From Staphylococcus argensis (GTDB lineage: Bacteria > Bacillota > Bacilli > Staphylococcales > Staphylococcaceae): a stretch of DNA of 64,000 bases. The DNA lies in contig NZ_PPPX01000001.1 of NCBI RefSeq assembly GCF_002902305.1, positions 1,076,062 through 1,140,061 on the forward strand. The letters run 5' to 3'. How positions within the stretch are numbered: the stretch's first letter is position 1; each line of letters opens with the position of its first letter. A program made the position numbers and the translations under genes. The notes beneath the pieces were generated by a model. The model saw only the letters and a program-made list of their open reading frames with translations. It was not told where the DNA came from and did no database searches. This document shows positions 19,915-29,343 of this stretch, one piece after another.

Positions 19915-20751
19915 TTACAATGACGTCCATTGATGGAAATTCGGTATATGGGATGCGAAAAGCAAATTCACCATACATAATCCAAATAGAACGATGTTGA
20001 AATAGATAAGCAGTTGTTTATTCAATAATTGCTTTACCCTACATAGAAGATATAAACCGTACAAGACGATAATAACGATAGAGAGAATCATCTTCGAGTC
20101 AATGACGAACTGATGATCTAAAGAGTTCACACCCCATTGTGCACCTAGAATGGTGCTGACGATGAGTAATATAAAACCAATGAGTGAACTGTAGAATACT
20201 GTCTTCTCTAACGTCGCTACACTTCCTATACGGAAATACTTCTGTGTAAATCGTTTCTCCTTTAGATTACGATATTGAATCAAATACAACAAGCAATTCA
20301 CGAATGCGAAAGCGAACACGGCATAACTCAACGTCGCAAAGCATACGTGTACAATAAGTAACTCGTTGATAAGCGTTAATTTCTGACCTTCAGTTTGATT
20401 ATAGGTCGGTTGAAATGTATTGAGCGCAAGCAAAGTAAACCCGATAATATTGAATAAAAATATCGAGAAATTAAGTTGCTTGATTACGCTTATGACTATA
20501 GAAATCGAAATGATGAGCCAAGTCAATGCGAAGAACACGTCAAAAATATTATTTAAAGGCACGTGTCGCGTCATATTGATATAGATAGACAAAGAGATTG
20601 TCTGTAATACCCAAACAATACCTAAAGTGATGAACCCAAAATTTCTTATTCTATAATTTTTATTCAGAAAATCATAAAAATAACAAGCAATACTGATTAA
20701 ATAAACGAGTAATATGAGTTCATGAAAACGAATGAACAACGTATCTTGCAT
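19915..20751 (-). CDS. hemX: HemX, cytochrome c assembly-like membrane protein
   Basis: HemX is an integral membrane protein of the CcsA-like fold that, in Bacillus and Staphylococcus, lowers the amount of HemA. The 278-residue protein has eight predicted membrane segments, and includes WGVNSLDHQFVIDSKMILSI near residue 205, resembling CcsA-type loops. It lies between hemA (23 bp) and hemC (31 bp). The molecular mechanism is not visible in the sequence. Confidence 0.9.
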   Translation of the reverse strand: MQDTLFIRFHELILLVYLISIACYFYDFLNKNYRIRNFGFITLGIVWVLQTISLSIYINMTRHVPLNNIFDVFFALTWLIISISIVISVIKQLNFSIFLFNIIGFTLLALNTFQPTYNQTEGQKLTLINELLIVHVCFATLSYAVFAFAFVNCLLYLIQYRNLKEKRFTQKYFRIGSVATLEKTVFYSSLIGFILLIVSTILGAQWGVNSLDHQFVIDSKMILSIVIIVLYGLYLLCRVKQLLNKQLLIYFNIVLFGLCMVNLLFASHIPNFHQWTSL

Positions 20752-20774
20752 ATCATCACCATATTAGCTTGAGC

Positions 20775-22118
20775 TTATTCAAAACTTAGAATTTGAGTGC
20801 GAAGATCTTGTTTAGAACTTTGGCGTCTTTCCTTTTTCTTAGGAAGCGCATCTTCTGCTTCGATGTCGAAAATATTTTGGAATAGCTCTAGTTTTTCATT
20901 ACTTTTCTTCTCATTACCTAGCTCTTTCGCTTGTTTAATTGGATCTTTCAACATTTGATTGATGATACTTTTCGTATGCTTAGAAATAACCTTTCTTTCT
21001 CGTTCAGAAAGATGTGGTAGCTTTCTGTCGATGCTATCCATTGTTTCAGATTGGATATTCATGGCTTTTTCACGTAGAGCACGAATGACAGGTACAACAC
21101 CTAGCATGTTCACCCACTCGTTATGTGCATCTATTTCTTGAGGAATTTGCGCGGCGATTGCATCCGCTGCAAGTTGACGTTCTCTCAAGTTAGCATCCAC
21201 TAATCCTTTAAGATCATCTACATCATAATTAAAGACATCCGTGATTGCGTTAATATTCGGTTCCACATCACGTGGTAACGCAATATCGATGAGTACAAGT
21301 GAGTCATTCTTACGTTGAGGTGCAATACTTTGCATCATCTCATTAGTAATAATGTAGTCACTTGAACTTGTTGAGCTGATAACCATATCAGCATCTGTTA
21401 ATAAAGCTGGTAATGAATCAATTGAAGCATAAGAAACACCATGATTATTTGCAAGTGTTTCTGCTTTTGAAACAGTGCGGTTAACGATTGTAATATCATT
21501 AACACCTGATCCTTTAAGATTTAAGAGTGAGAGTTCACTCATTTCCCCTGCACCGATGATGATTGCCTTTTTATTATCGATCTTACCGAAGATCTTCTTA
21601 CCGAGTTCAACAGCTGCATAAGATACACTTACGGCATTGTCCGCAATGTCAGTCTCATTATGCGCTTTCTTCGCAAAAGTAATTGCTTGTTTAAATAAGT
21701 GGTTGAAGATAGTTCCAGTCGTATCTTCTTCTTGCGCGATGAAGAACGCGTTTCTCATTTGACCAAGAATTTGCGTCTCGCCAAGTACGATGGAATCTAA
21801 TCCAGAAGTTACACGCAATAAATGATTTACTGCTTCGTCCCCCACTTTAACTTCTGAAATTGCTTTAATATCCTCCACTTCAAGACCAGAATTACGCGCT
21901 AAAAAGCGTTGAACGTAATAGCGTCCCGTATGAATTTGGTCTGCGACAACATATACTTCTGTGCGATTACATGTTGATAAAATGACGTTCTCTAAGATCG
22001 CTTTCGTTTCAAATAAATCAACATTCGCTGAACGTATGGTATCTTCTTTGAAGGCAACTTTCTCTCTTAATGCTACATCTGCAGTGCGATGGTTAATACT
22101 TATCGCAATTAAATGCAT
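20775..22118 (-). CDS. hemA: Glutamyl-tRNA reductase HemA
   Basis: HemA reduces glutamyl-tRNA to glutamate-1-semialdehyde, the committed step of C5 heme synthesis. The 447-residue protein has the catalytic C50 in STCNRTE, the NADPH-binding GAGEMSELS near 190-198, and the C-terminal dimerisation helix (about 320-420). An ATG with GGAGGG 8 nt upstream starts the operon. The final 40 residues are basic and lysine-rich ([14 protein letters not shown]). Confidence 0.97.
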   Translation of the reverse strand: MHLIAISINHRTADVALREKVAFKEDTIRSANVDLFETKAILENVILSTCNRTEVYVVADQIHTGRYYVQRFLARNSGLEVEDIKAISEVKVGDEAVNHLLRVTSGLDSIVLGETQILGQMRNAFFIAQEEDTTGTIFNHLFKQAITFAKKAHNETDIADNAVSVSYAAVELGKKIFGKIDNKKAIIIGAGEMSELSLLNLKGSGVNDITIVNRTVSKAETLANNHGVSYASIDSLPALLTDADMVISSTSSSDYIITNEMMQSIAPQRKNDSLVLIDIALPRDVEPNINAITDVFNYDVDDLKGLVDANLRERQLAADAIAAQIPQEIDAHNEWVNMLGVVPVIRALREKAMNIQSETMDSIDRKLPHLSERERKVISKHTKSIINQMLKDPIKQAKELGNEKKSNEKLELFQNIFDIEAEDALPKKKERRQSSKQDLRTQILSFE

Positions 22119-22152
22119 TTATAACGCCCTCCATACATATTACAATAACTAC

Positions 22153-22180
22153 ATTATAACACAATTTATCCCGTAGTTAA
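22153..22180 (-). promoter_or_regulatory. Probable promoter of the hem operon
   Basis: TTAACT (22175-22180) and TATAAT (22153-22158) on the minus strand are spaced 16 bp, about 35 bp before the hemA start. The -10 is perfect and the -35 is weak. I see no known operator over it. Confidence 0.55.
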
Positions 22181-22426
22181 GCACTCTGCTTGATTTATTT
22201 ATAAATATTCTAATGTAAGAATCCGTAGGTTAACTATTTATGGTTTAAAAGTGAACGAACTGCACCGTAATTCTATACTTGAGTACTAGTCCCACTTATA
22301 GAAAGAGGTTCACTTGAGAATGAACTCAAACGTATGTCAGCTCATTCTAATCTAGCCTCGATTTCACTTTAAATTACAGTTTTTTGAACTCTCTTTTTCT
22401 TACAACCTGCTATCACATTAGAATAA
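22181..22426. other. Gap between engB and the hemA promoter, with distant inverted repeat
   Basis: No ORF with a credible ribosome binding site is visible. An 8-bp perfect inverted repeat (AAGTGAAC at 22249-22256, GTTCACTT at 22308-22315) encloses about 50 nt; on the minus strand it is followed by only four T, so termination of engB here is doubtful. Otherwise AT-rich DNA. Confidence 0.4.
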
Positions 22427-23014
22427 TTATAAATAACTTTCAATAGCGTCCCAAATTTGTTGTTGCTTGTTTCCTTTAATTGAAGAATAACTAATGATTT
22501 GGTCGCTTTCTTCAAGCTCTAATTCCCGTTTTACCATAGCGAGTTGTTTCTGTACTTGACCTCTTTTAATCTTATCCTCTTTCGTCAACACAATTAGTGT
22601 GGGTATCTCAAAGTGCTTCAGGTAGTCATACATCAACACATCGTCTTCGGTCGGTTTGTGACGAATATCTACGAGTTGCACCACGAGTTTCAGACTTTCT
22701 CTTTGTGTAAGGTAAGCTTCGATCATCTTGCCAAACTCTTCACGCTTCTTCTTACTCACTTTGGCATACCCGTATCCTGGTACATCAACGAAGATAAGCT
22801 GACTATCGATATCATAGAAGTTCAAAGTTTGCGTCTTGCCTGGTTGAGCGGATGTGCGCGCCATATTCTTTCGCCCAATCATACTATTGATAAAGGTCGA
22901 TTTCCCCACATTAGAACGCCCACTCAACGCCACTTCACTTAGTCCTGTTTCAGGATATTGCTCTGGCTTTACCGCACTGATGAGTAGTTCAATTTTATTC
23001 GGATTAACTTTCAT
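22427..23014 (-). CDS. engB: Ribosome biogenesis GTPase YsxC/EngB
   Basis: EngB (YihA/YsxC) is an essential GTPase in 50S subunit assembly. The 195-residue protein has G1 GRSNVGKST at 32-40, G3 [10 protein letters not shown] near 77-86, and the G4 motif TKED near 144-147. It follows clpX on the minus strand after a 261-bp gap with the clpX terminator. The ATG has GAGGGTAGCT upstream. Confidence 0.96.
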   Translation of the reverse strand: MKVNPNKIELLISAVKPEQYPETGLSEVALSGRSNVGKSTFINSMIGRKNMARTSAQPGKTQTLNFYDIDSQLIFVDVPGYGYAKVSKKKREEFGKMIEAYLTQRESLKLVVQLVDIRHKPTEDDVLMYDYLKHFEIPTLIVLTKEDKIKRGQVQKQLAMVKRELELEESDQIISYSSIKGNKQQQIWDAIESYL

Positions 23015-23192
23015 AGCTACCCTCTTTTCTCTTTTAATCTAACTGTTTCATTATATTATATTGCGTCTCGAGATGCGAGCGCTGTCACGAAAGTTTCATA
23101 TTATCCATTCTAAATTATGATTTCAGTTCAGTTTAAAATGCACCGAATTCCGCACCACTTGCTTTTAACCTCTTGTTACGATTTCTTACACA

Positions 23193-23235
23193 AATAAAAA
23201 ATCGCTCATCTGTCTTATAAAGACAAATGAGCGAC
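23193..23235 (-). terminator. Rho-independent terminator after clpX
   Basis: TCGCTCAT (23202-23209) pairs with ATGAGCGA (23227-23234), extended by TTGTCTTTATAAGACA-type pairing in the loop, with a T-rich tail (ATTTTTTATTTG) on the minus strand. Confidence 0.88.
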
Positions 23236-23275
23236 ACTATTATAGTACAAACTTTTAAAAATTATAGCACTTTAG

Positions 23276-24538
23276 CTATGCAGAAGTTTGTTCTTTGTTA
23301 ACTAAATTACCTTCTTTATCATACAGTTCTGGTTCAGTTTCATCAGTAATCGTTTGTTCAGTAATGACAACTTTAACTACACCATCGCTTGAAGGCACAT
23401 CGTACATAATGTCGATTAATGCTTCTTCAATGATTGAACGCAGACCACGTGCACCAGTCTTACGCTCGATGGCTTTGTTACTGATTGCTGCTAATGCTTC
23501 ATCAGTAAATTCGAGTTCTACATTATCTAACTCGAGCATCTTCGTATATTGTTTAACTAACGCATTCTTAGGTTGAGTTAAAATGTTTTTCAGTGCTTCT
23601 ACGTCTAATTGTTCGAGATTAGCAACAATAGGAACACGACCGATGAATTCTGGAATTAAACCATAAGATTGTAAGTCCTCTGGTCGAATTTGTTCTAATA
23701 AGGCATCTTCGTCATATTTAGATGCTTCACTACTAGCAAATCCGATAACCTTTTCACCTAGACGACGTTTAATCACGTCTTCGATGCCATCAAAGGCACC
23801 ACCTAAGATGAAGAGGATATTAGTTGTATCGATTTGAATCAATTCTTGGTTCGGATGCTTACGTCCGCCTTGTGGTGGAACACTTGCGCTCGTACCTTCA
23901 AGAATCTTGAGTAAGGCTTGTTGTACACCCTCACCTGAAACGTCACGTGTGATTGACGTATTTTCTGATTTACGTGCAATTTTATCGATTTCGTCGACAT
24001 AGATAATTCCTTTTTCAGCTTTATCTACATCGAAATCAGCGGCTTGGATTAAACGTAAGAGGATGTTCTCAACATCATCACCCACATAACCTGCTTCAGT
24101 TAAGCTCGTCGCATCGGCAATAGCGAAAGGCACGTTGAGTGTCTTAGCTAATGTTTGCGCGAGTAATGTCTTACCGCTACCTGTAGGTCCGATTAACGCA
24201 ACGTTACTCTTTTGTAGTTCTACATCGTCGTCATCCGGCCCGAGTTGTTGAATACGTTTATAGTGGTTGTAGACTGCAACTGCTAGGGATTTCTTAGCTT
24301 TCTCTTGTCCAATAACGTAATCATTTAACTGATCCATGATTTCTTTAGGAGTAGGTAATTCAGTTAAACCTTCTGGCGCGGATTGTGAGAGCTCTTCTTC
24401 TACGATTTCAGAACATAATTCGATACACTCATTACAAATGTAAACGCCGCTACCAGCAACTAATTTTTTAACTTGATCTTGATCCTTTCCGCAGAAAGAA
24501 CACTTTAAGTTTTCTTCATCTTCATTGAATTTAAACAT
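23276..24538 (-). CDS. clpX: ATP-dependent Clp protease unfoldase ClpX
   Basis: ClpX unfolds substrates and feeds them to ClpP. The 420-residue protein has an N-terminal zinc-binding domain with C13, C16, C35 and C38, Walker A GPTGSGKT at 117-124, Walker [12 protein letters not shown], the ClpP-binding IGF loop (KVIGFASSE, about 257-265) and the sensor 2 TGARGLRSI. It stands alone between terminators, downstream of tig. Confidence 0.97.
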   Translation of the reverse strand: MFKFNEDEENLKCSFCGKDQDQVKKLVAGSGVYICNECIELCSEIVEEELSQSAPEGLTELPTPKEIMDQLNDYVIGQEKAKKSLAVAVYNHYKRIQQLGPDDDDVELQKSNVALIGPTGSGKTLLAQTLAKTLNVPFAIADATSLTEAGYVGDDVENILLRLIQAADFDVDKAEKGIIYVDEIDKIARKSENTSITRDVSGEGVQQALLKILEGTSASVPPQGGRKHPNQELIQIDTTNILFILGGAFDGIEDVIKRRLGEKVIGFASSEASKYDEDALLEQIRPEDLQSYGLIPEFIGRVPIVANLEQLDVEALKNILTQPKNALVKQYTKMLELDNVELEFTDEALAAISNKAIERKTGARGLRSIIEEALIDIMYDVPSSDGVVKVVITEQTITDETEPELYDKEGNLVNKEQTSA

Positions 24539-24659
24539 TATATTTACACCCCTATTCCCTAAAGACTATACTAGAATGAATTTTAATATGCAACTGACGG
24601 TAACTACAAGTTAAATGCCTTATTTTTGAGAGTTCTGACTTAACTTCCCCGTTTGTTAA

Positions 24660-24710
24660 AAAATATAAGCCCCAGCATGCATAAAATTTAAACTTTAGTT
24701 ATGCTGGGGC
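24660..24710 (-). terminator. Rho-independent terminator after tig
   Basis: GCCCCAGCAT (24669-24678) pairs perfectly with ATGCTGGGGC (24701-24710), followed on the minus strand by TTATATTTTTTAAC. Confidence 0.9.
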
Positions 24711-24778
24711 CTCAAATTATTTACTTCAAAACAGCAATATGTGATTGCAATTTATGAAATTAGGTTGCTTTATTAAAA

Positions 24779-26101
24779 TTACTCTTCGTCTTTGTTGTCT
24801 TTATCGTCTTCAGATGGTTCGACTAATTTCGCTTCGTCTACGAGTAAGTCGATTACTTTTTGAATACGTACATCGTTTTTCACGATGTCAGTATTACCTA
24901 GAGTATTCTTGATATCTTCAACTGAGATGTTGAATTGCTCGCTCATTTTTTCGAGTTCTTTATCGATATCTTCTTCAGATACTTCGATGTCTTCTTTATC
25001 AGCGATTGCTGTAAGTGTTAAGTTAGTGCGTACACGAGCTTCAGCATCGTCTTTCATTTGTTCTCTAAGTTGAGATTCATCTTGACCTGAGATTTGGAAG
25101 TAAGTTTCAAGGCTAAGACCTTGTTGTTGCATACGTTGACCAAACTCTTGAAGCATGCGGTCTAACTCAGTGTTAACCATTGCTTCTGGGATATCAATCT
25201 TAGCATTGTCAGAAGCTTTTTGGATCGCTTCTTCTTTCTGAGCATTTTCAGCTTCAGTTTGCTTTTGCTCTGCTAAGCGTTTACGTAAGTTCTCTTTGTA
25301 TTGATCAACAGTTTCAGCATCTGAATCAAGTTCATTAGCGATTTCGTCGTCAAGTTCAGGAACTTCTTTATATTTAATTTCATTTACTTTCGTTTTGAAA
25401 GTTGCTTCTTTACCTGATAATTCTTCAGCGTGATATTCTTCTGGGAATGTCACGTTAACATCTTTCTCTTCGCCAGCTTTCACGCCAACTAATTGTTCTT
25501 CGAATCCAGGGATAAATGAACCTGAACCGATTTCTAAGTCATAGCTGTCCGCTTGGCCACCTTCGAATTGTTCACCATCAACATAGCCGTCGAAGTCGAT
25601 GTTTACTGTGTCGCCTTCTTCAACAGCGCCGTCTTCTTTAACAACCATTTCTGAAAGTTGGTTAAGTTGTTGATTGATGGCTTCGTCAACTTCTTCGTCA
25701 GTTAAGTCAGCATCTTGTTTTTCAATTTCAAGACCTTTGTAGTCACCAAGTTCTACTTCTGGTTCTACTGTTACTGTAGCATCAAATTTGAAATCTTGAC
25801 CTTTTTCAATTTGTTGTACTTCGATTTCTGGTTGATCTACTGGTTTGATACCTGTTTCTTCAATTGCTTCACCGTAAGCTTCAGGTAATACGATGTCAGC
25901 TGCATCTTGATATAATGCTTCAACGCCGAAACGTTGTTCGAAGATTTGACGAGGTACTTTCCCTTTACGGAAACCTGGTACATTGATTTGTTTAACTACT
26001 TTTTTGAAAGCTTTATCTAAAGCGTTATCAAATTTTTCTGCGGGTACTGTAACAGATAGTACGCCTTGATTACCTTCCTTTTTTTCCCAAGTTGCTGTCA
26101 T
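24779..26101 (-). CDS. tig: Trigger factor chaperone
   Basis: Trigger factor binds the ribosome exit tunnel and shields nascent chains; it also has peptidyl-prolyl isomerase activity. The 440-residue protein has the ribosome-docking signature GFRKGK at 43-48, an FKBP domain (about 160-245, [20 protein letters not shown]), and a helical C-terminal domain (about 250-425) ending in an acidic tail. A terminator follows, so it is probably a single-gene unit with its own promoter. Confidence 0.97.
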   Translation of the reverse strand: MTATWEKKEGNQGVLSVTVPAEKFDNALDKAFKKVVKQINVPGFRKGKVPRQIFEQRFGVEALYQDAADIVLPEAYGEAIEETGIKPVDQPEIEVQQIEKGQDFKFDATVTVEPEVELGDYKGLEIEKQDADLTDEEVDEAINQQLNQLSEMVVKEDGAVEEGDTVNIDFDGYVDGEQFEGGQADSYDLEIGSGSFIPGFEEQLVGVKAGEEKDVNVTFPEEYHAEELSGKEATFKTKVNEIKYKEVPELDDEIANELDSDAETVDQYKENLRKRLAEQKQTEAENAQKEEAIQKASDNAKIDIPEAMVNTELDRMLQEFGQRMQQQGLSLETYFQISGQDESQLREQMKDDAEARVRTNLTLTAIADKEDIEVSEEDIDKELEKMSEQFNISVEDIKNTLGNTDIVKNDVRIQKVIDLLVDEAKLVEPSEDDKDNKDEE

Positions 26102-26215
26102 GTATAAAAACCTCCATGATAATCCTATTTTAATTTTTCAACTTCATCATTATAGCACAGGTCTAGAACCTACACAAATGACTAGATTTATTACCATTCG
26201 CTCTCTTGAAGCATA

Positions 26216-27139
26216 TTACGGCTCTCGATCAATCGCTATGATTAATTGAACTAATTCGTTCTGATCGTCGAGCTCACTCATGCCGAGCATTGATCTGAAA
26301 TAATTCTGATATGCCGCAATCCATGCTTCCTGTGAGCCAAGATTAAAAATATCCAATGGATAGAGCATAATGGCATGGTTCGTCAATAAACGATATGCCT
26401 CTCGAACTAGCTGTGATGCCTCTTGTTCAACAAATTCCAACACCTGAGGTATCAATTGTTGTTTCATCTCAGAATATTCAATCCCAGGTAAGTCATCAGG
26501 TATAACAGTCATCTCATGCCCGTATTTAGTCAGCGTTAAACGTTCTTCGTAATGTGCTAAACGTAAATATTCGAGCATAATACTGATGAGATTAGGTGCT
26601 AAATCAAGTGTCTCAATCAAATTAGCTACGCTCGACTTGTAATTAAATTGACTGTAGTCGATGAGTGTTAAGATCGTTTGTACCTGTTCGTGTAAAGCCA
26701 ATTGGTCAAAGCTTTCGAGTTGTTGTGCTGCCTGTCTATTGTATGCTTCGAGCTGAGATTCAGCATATTCTTTCAATGGAAAGAGACGCATGCGAGACTG
26801 ATGGTTACTCACTTCATCAATGACTTGATCAATGACTTTAACCACTTCGAAATACTGCCCTAGACCGTTCAATGCTTGTACATAGTAAATCATGAGCGTA
26901 TCATAACTACCTAAACCTTGTTTGAGCAGGATAATCGCTTCTTCGCGTAGCTCTAAATATCGTTCAAGTTGATACAAGATATCACATTTCAATTCAGCGA
27001 GTAGATCATCAAGTTCAAAGTACCGTTCATATTCTTCAAAGAGATCTGAAGCATGTTCATACGAGCTGTCATAATAAGCCGTTTTAATCTCTTTGATTAA
27101 CTTCTGCTTTGCTCGTGGAAAGGGTATAATGTCAGACAT
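26216..27139 (-). CDS. Helical (TPR-like) protein of unknown function
   Basis: The 307-residue protein is soluble, acidic and almost wholly helical. Repeated helix pairs such as YEHASDLFEEYERYFELDDL and KCDILYQLERYLELREEAI (about 28-75) resemble TPR repeats. I see no catalytic motif. It follows the Nudix gene by 15 bp and is probably cotranscribed with it. Homologues occupy the same place next to tig in staphylococci, to my recollection. A protein-interaction role is an inference from the fold only. Confidence 0.8.
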   Translation of the reverse strand: MSDIIPFPRAKQKLIKEIKTAYYDSSYEHASDLFEEYERYFELDDLLAELKCDILYQLERYLELREEAIILLKQGLGSYDTLMIYYVQALNGLGQYFEVVKVIDQVIDEVSNHQSRMRLFPLKEYAESQLEAYNRQAAQQLESFDQLALHEQVQTILTLIDYSQFNYKSSVANLIETLDLAPNLISIMLEYLRLAHYEERLTLTKYGHEMTVIPDDLPGIEYSEMKQQLIPQVLEFVEQEASQLVREAYRLLTNHAIMLYPLDIFNLGSQEAWIAAYQNYFRSMLGMSELDDQNELVQLIIAIDREP

Positions 27140-27154
27140 AATGAGCCACCTCTC

Positions 27155-27763
27155 TTATAGCGCTTCTAATATCAGGCTACTCCATGTTTCAAAGTTGCTC
27201 GTATCCTCTATCTTACCTTGCTCAACCCACTCAATCGCTAGGGTATCAGTTTCTTGAACTTCAACGTCATTTTTATCAACAGTAATCTTAAATACTACAC
27301 CTAAGTGAACCTTACCTACTTCGTTCGTATCATCATTAATAAACCCTAAGTATTGAAGGTTCTGACTCTTAGCTGGTGAAAGACCGACTTCTTCTTCGAG
27401 CTCACGTTGCGCATTCGTACGTAAGACTTCGTTAATGGACTCTGCACCGGACACATCGTTCATATGTCCACCTACGCCAATAGAACCTTGACCGTGCAAA
27501 CGTGACTCGCCGCCACCAGACAAGCGTTTGTACACGAGCAGCTCGCCTTGATGATTCTCGAGTAAGCAATAGGATACGAGTTGCTTGTAGTTAGGATCTT
27601 CTTCCATATCACCGCGACGTTTCACCTCATAGTGTGAAAGTGAGTTAAAGATCTCTTGCCCTTGAGCTGTTGATTTGTTTAAAAATCCATTAAATTGATT
27701 GCGTTCATTATCGAAGACTAAATCTCGTGGTACGACTGTAATCATCTCATCAAATTTAGACAT
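27155..27763 (-). CDS. Nudix hydrolase
   Basis: The 202-residue protein carries a perfect Nudix box, with G, E and REUxEExGU spaced as in the consensus (GAESINEVLRTNAQRELEEE then VGL, about residues 105-127). The family hydrolyses nucleoside diphosphates linked to another group; the substrate is not evident. The ATG at 27761-27763 is preceded by AAAGGAGATTACT; six further in-frame codons upstream include that site and are rejected. It leads the two-gene unit with the helical protein. Confidence 0.88.
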   Translation of the reverse strand: MSKFDEMITVVPRDLVFDNERNQFNGFLNKSTAQGQEIFNSLSHYEVKRRGDMEEDPNYKQLVSYCLLENHQGELLVYKRLSGGGESRLHGQGSIGVGGHMNDVSGAESINEVLRTNAQRELEEEVGLSPAKSQNLQYLGFINDDTNEVGKVHLGVVFKITVDKNDVEVQETDTLAIEWVEQGKIEDTSNFETWSSLILEAL

Positions 27764-27920
27764 AGTAATCTCCTTTATCATTTGTCATCTGGCTTTATTT
27801 TATCAAACGTTGCACACATATCAATCGTAAATATAGTGATTAGTATTCGTGCCCGTTCATTTCTCAACATTCGTACTCAACTGTTGAAACGAATTTCAAC
27901 TACGTTAGACCTATAGTATG

Positions 27921-27965
27921 TAAAAAATTCCTTCCAAATGGAGCAAAGCCATCTTTGGAAGGAAT
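27921..27965 (-). terminator. Rho-independent terminator after rplT
   Basis: ATTCCTTCCAAATGG (27927-27941) pairs with CCATCTTTGGAAGGAAT (27949-27965) with small bulges and is followed by TTTTTTA on the minus strand. It ends the infC-rpmI-rplT operon. Confidence 0.88.
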
Positions 27966-27975
27966 AAAAAGTTAA

Positions 27976-28332
27976 TTATTTTAAAGCTTCTTTCGCTTTA
28001 GATACTAATTCACCGAATGCTTTGTCGTCAGAAATTGCAATTTCAGCAAGCATTTTACGGTTAATATCGATACCAGCTTGTTTTAAACCGTTCATTAAAC
28101 GTGAATAGCTAATGTCGTGTTGACGTGCAGCCGCATTGATACGTGTAATCCATAATTTACGGAAGTTACGTTTTCTTTGACGGCGGTCACGGAAAGCGTA
28201 TTGACCTGATTTCATTACTTGTTGTTTAGCTGTTTTGTATAATGTGCGTTTAGCACCGAAGTAACCTTTTGCTAATTTAATCGTTTTTTTACGACGTCTT
28301 CTAGTTACTGTTCCACCTTTTACTCGTGGCAT
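27976..28332 (-). CDS. rplT: Ribosomal protein bL20
   Basis: bL20 is an early 50S assembly protein and, in Bacillota, the repressor of its own operon through the leader RNA. The 118-residue basic protein begins [20 protein letters not shown] and shows the conserved [13 protein letters not shown]. It is the last gene of infC-rpmI-rplT, 46 bp after rpmI. Confidence 0.98.
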   Translation of the reverse strand: MPRVKGGTVTRRRRKKTIKLAKGYFGAKRTLYKTAKQQVMKSGQYAFRDRRQRKRNFRKLWITRINAAARQHDISYSRLMNGLKQAGIDINRKMLAEIAISDDKAFGELVSKAKEALK

Positions 28333-28378
28333 AGTAAATTCCTCCTTCTAATATCTTTAACAAATAGTTGATTTTAAA

Positions 28379-28579
28379 TTATTTTTTGTAAGCTAATAAT
28401 TGTTTTACGCGTTTCATATCTGATTTATGAACTAATTTAGCTTTACGTAATTTACGTTTTTGTTTTGTATGTTTATTGGCAAATAAGTGTGAAGTGAAAG
28501 CTCTAGAACGTTTTAATTTACCTGAACCAGTTCTTTTAACACGTTTAGCTGCTCCACGGTGTGTTTTCATTTTTGGCAT
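28379..28579 (-). CDS. rpmI: Ribosomal protein bL35
   Basis: A 66-residue, strongly basic 50S protein beginning [20 protein letters not shown], the bL35 signature. It lies 18 bp after infC and 46 bp before rplT. AGGAGG precedes the ATG. Confidence 0.98.
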   Translation of the reverse strand: MPKMKTHRGAAKRVKRTGSGKLKRSRAFTSHLFANKHTKQKRKLRKAKLVHKSDMKRVKQLLAYKK

Positions 28580-28597
28580 GATAAATTCCTCCTAATA

Positions 28598-29122
28598 TTA
28601 TTTTTCATTGTCAGCATTAGGTGCTAACATGATAAACATTTGACGACCATCCATCTTAGGTTTTTGTTCGATCGTCGCAATATCTTTCGTTTCTTCAGCG
28701 AATTTCTCAAGAACGCGTTGACCAATCTCTTTATGAGTGATTGCACGTCCTCTGAAACGAATAGAAACTTTACATTTATCGCCTTTAGATAAGAATTTAC
28801 GTCCATTCTTCAACTTAGTTTGGAAGTCATGTTCTTCAATTGTTGGACTTAAACGTAATTCTTTAACGTTAATTGTTTTTTGTTTCTTCTTCATTTCTTT
28901 TTCTTTTTTCTGTTGTTCGAATTTGTACTTACCGTAGTCCATAATTCTTGCAACAGGTGGCTTAGCATTCGGAGCCACTACTACAACATCTAATCCTACT
29001 CGGTCTGCCATATCTAAAGCTTCTTTTTTAGATTTGACACCGATTTGGTCACCGTTTTGACCGATTAGACGAATCTCTTTTGCACGAATACGTTCGTTAA
29101 CTTGAGTTTGATTTTTTGCTAT
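28598..29122 (-). CDS. infC: Translation initiation factor IF-3, probable AUA start
   Basis: IF-3 binds the 30S subunit and checks initiator tRNA and start codon. The product has an N-terminal domain (to about 75), a lysine-rich linker helix ([19 protein letters not shown]) and the C-terminal domain with [15 protein letters not shown] place the start at ATA (29120-29122): GGAGGTG ends 6 nt upstream and the product [12 protein letters not shown] aligns with B. subtilis IF-3, which uses AUU. An ATG at 29135-29137 and a GTG at 29129-29131 lie inside the ribosome binding site. A non-canonical start would let IF-3 repress itself. The longer frame would add five codons. Confidence 0.95.
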   Translation of the reverse strand: MAKNQTQVNERIRAKEIRLIGQNGDQIGVKSKKEALDMADRVGLDVVVVAPNAKPPVARIMDYGKYKFEQQKKEKEMKKKQKTINVKELRLSPTIEEHDFQTKLKNGRKFLSKGDKCKVSIRFRGRAITHKEIGQRVLEKFAEETKDIATIEQKPKMDGRQMFIMLAPNADNEK

Positions 29123-29294
29123 GGTTGACACCTCCATTATTTTTACGAAAGTAACACCAAGTAAAAAGAGCGGGTAGACTCTACCCGCTCTTCAATCACA
29201 TGATTAGTCCATGTCTATTGACCTGCCAACTGCTTCACGCGTCGCTACAGGTGAGAAGCGGATACTTCTACTTGGTTCGTTTCGTATTCAACAT
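29123..29294 (-). promoter_or_regulatory. L20 leader RNA of infC-rpmI-rplT
   Basis: About 170 nt of untranslated leader precede infC. It contains a run of paired segments (including CCGCTTCTCACC and GAAGCAG) and ends in a strong terminator hairpin (AGAGCGGGTAG with CTACCCGCTCT, 29167-29191, then five T) before the infC start. This architecture and position match the Bacillota L20 leader, where L20 binding favours termination. The family model was not run. Confidence 0.8.
29163..29191 (-). terminator. Attenuator terminator in the infC leader
   Basis: Perfect 11-bp arms (29167-29177 and 29181-29191) with a 3-nt loop and a five-T tail sit between the leader and the infC start, as expected for L20-controlled attenuation. 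Confidence 0.88.
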
Positions 29295-29300
29295 GAACAA

Positions 29301-29329
29301 TCATACCAATATTCAATTCATAAGTCAAT
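29301..29329 (-). promoter_or_regulatory. Sigma-A promoter of infC-rpmI-rplT
   Basis: TTGACT (29324-29329) and TATGAT (29301-29306) on the minus strand are separated by exactly 17 bp, just after the lysP stop codon. Confidence 0.8.
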
Positions 29330-29343
29330 GCTTAATTCGATTT

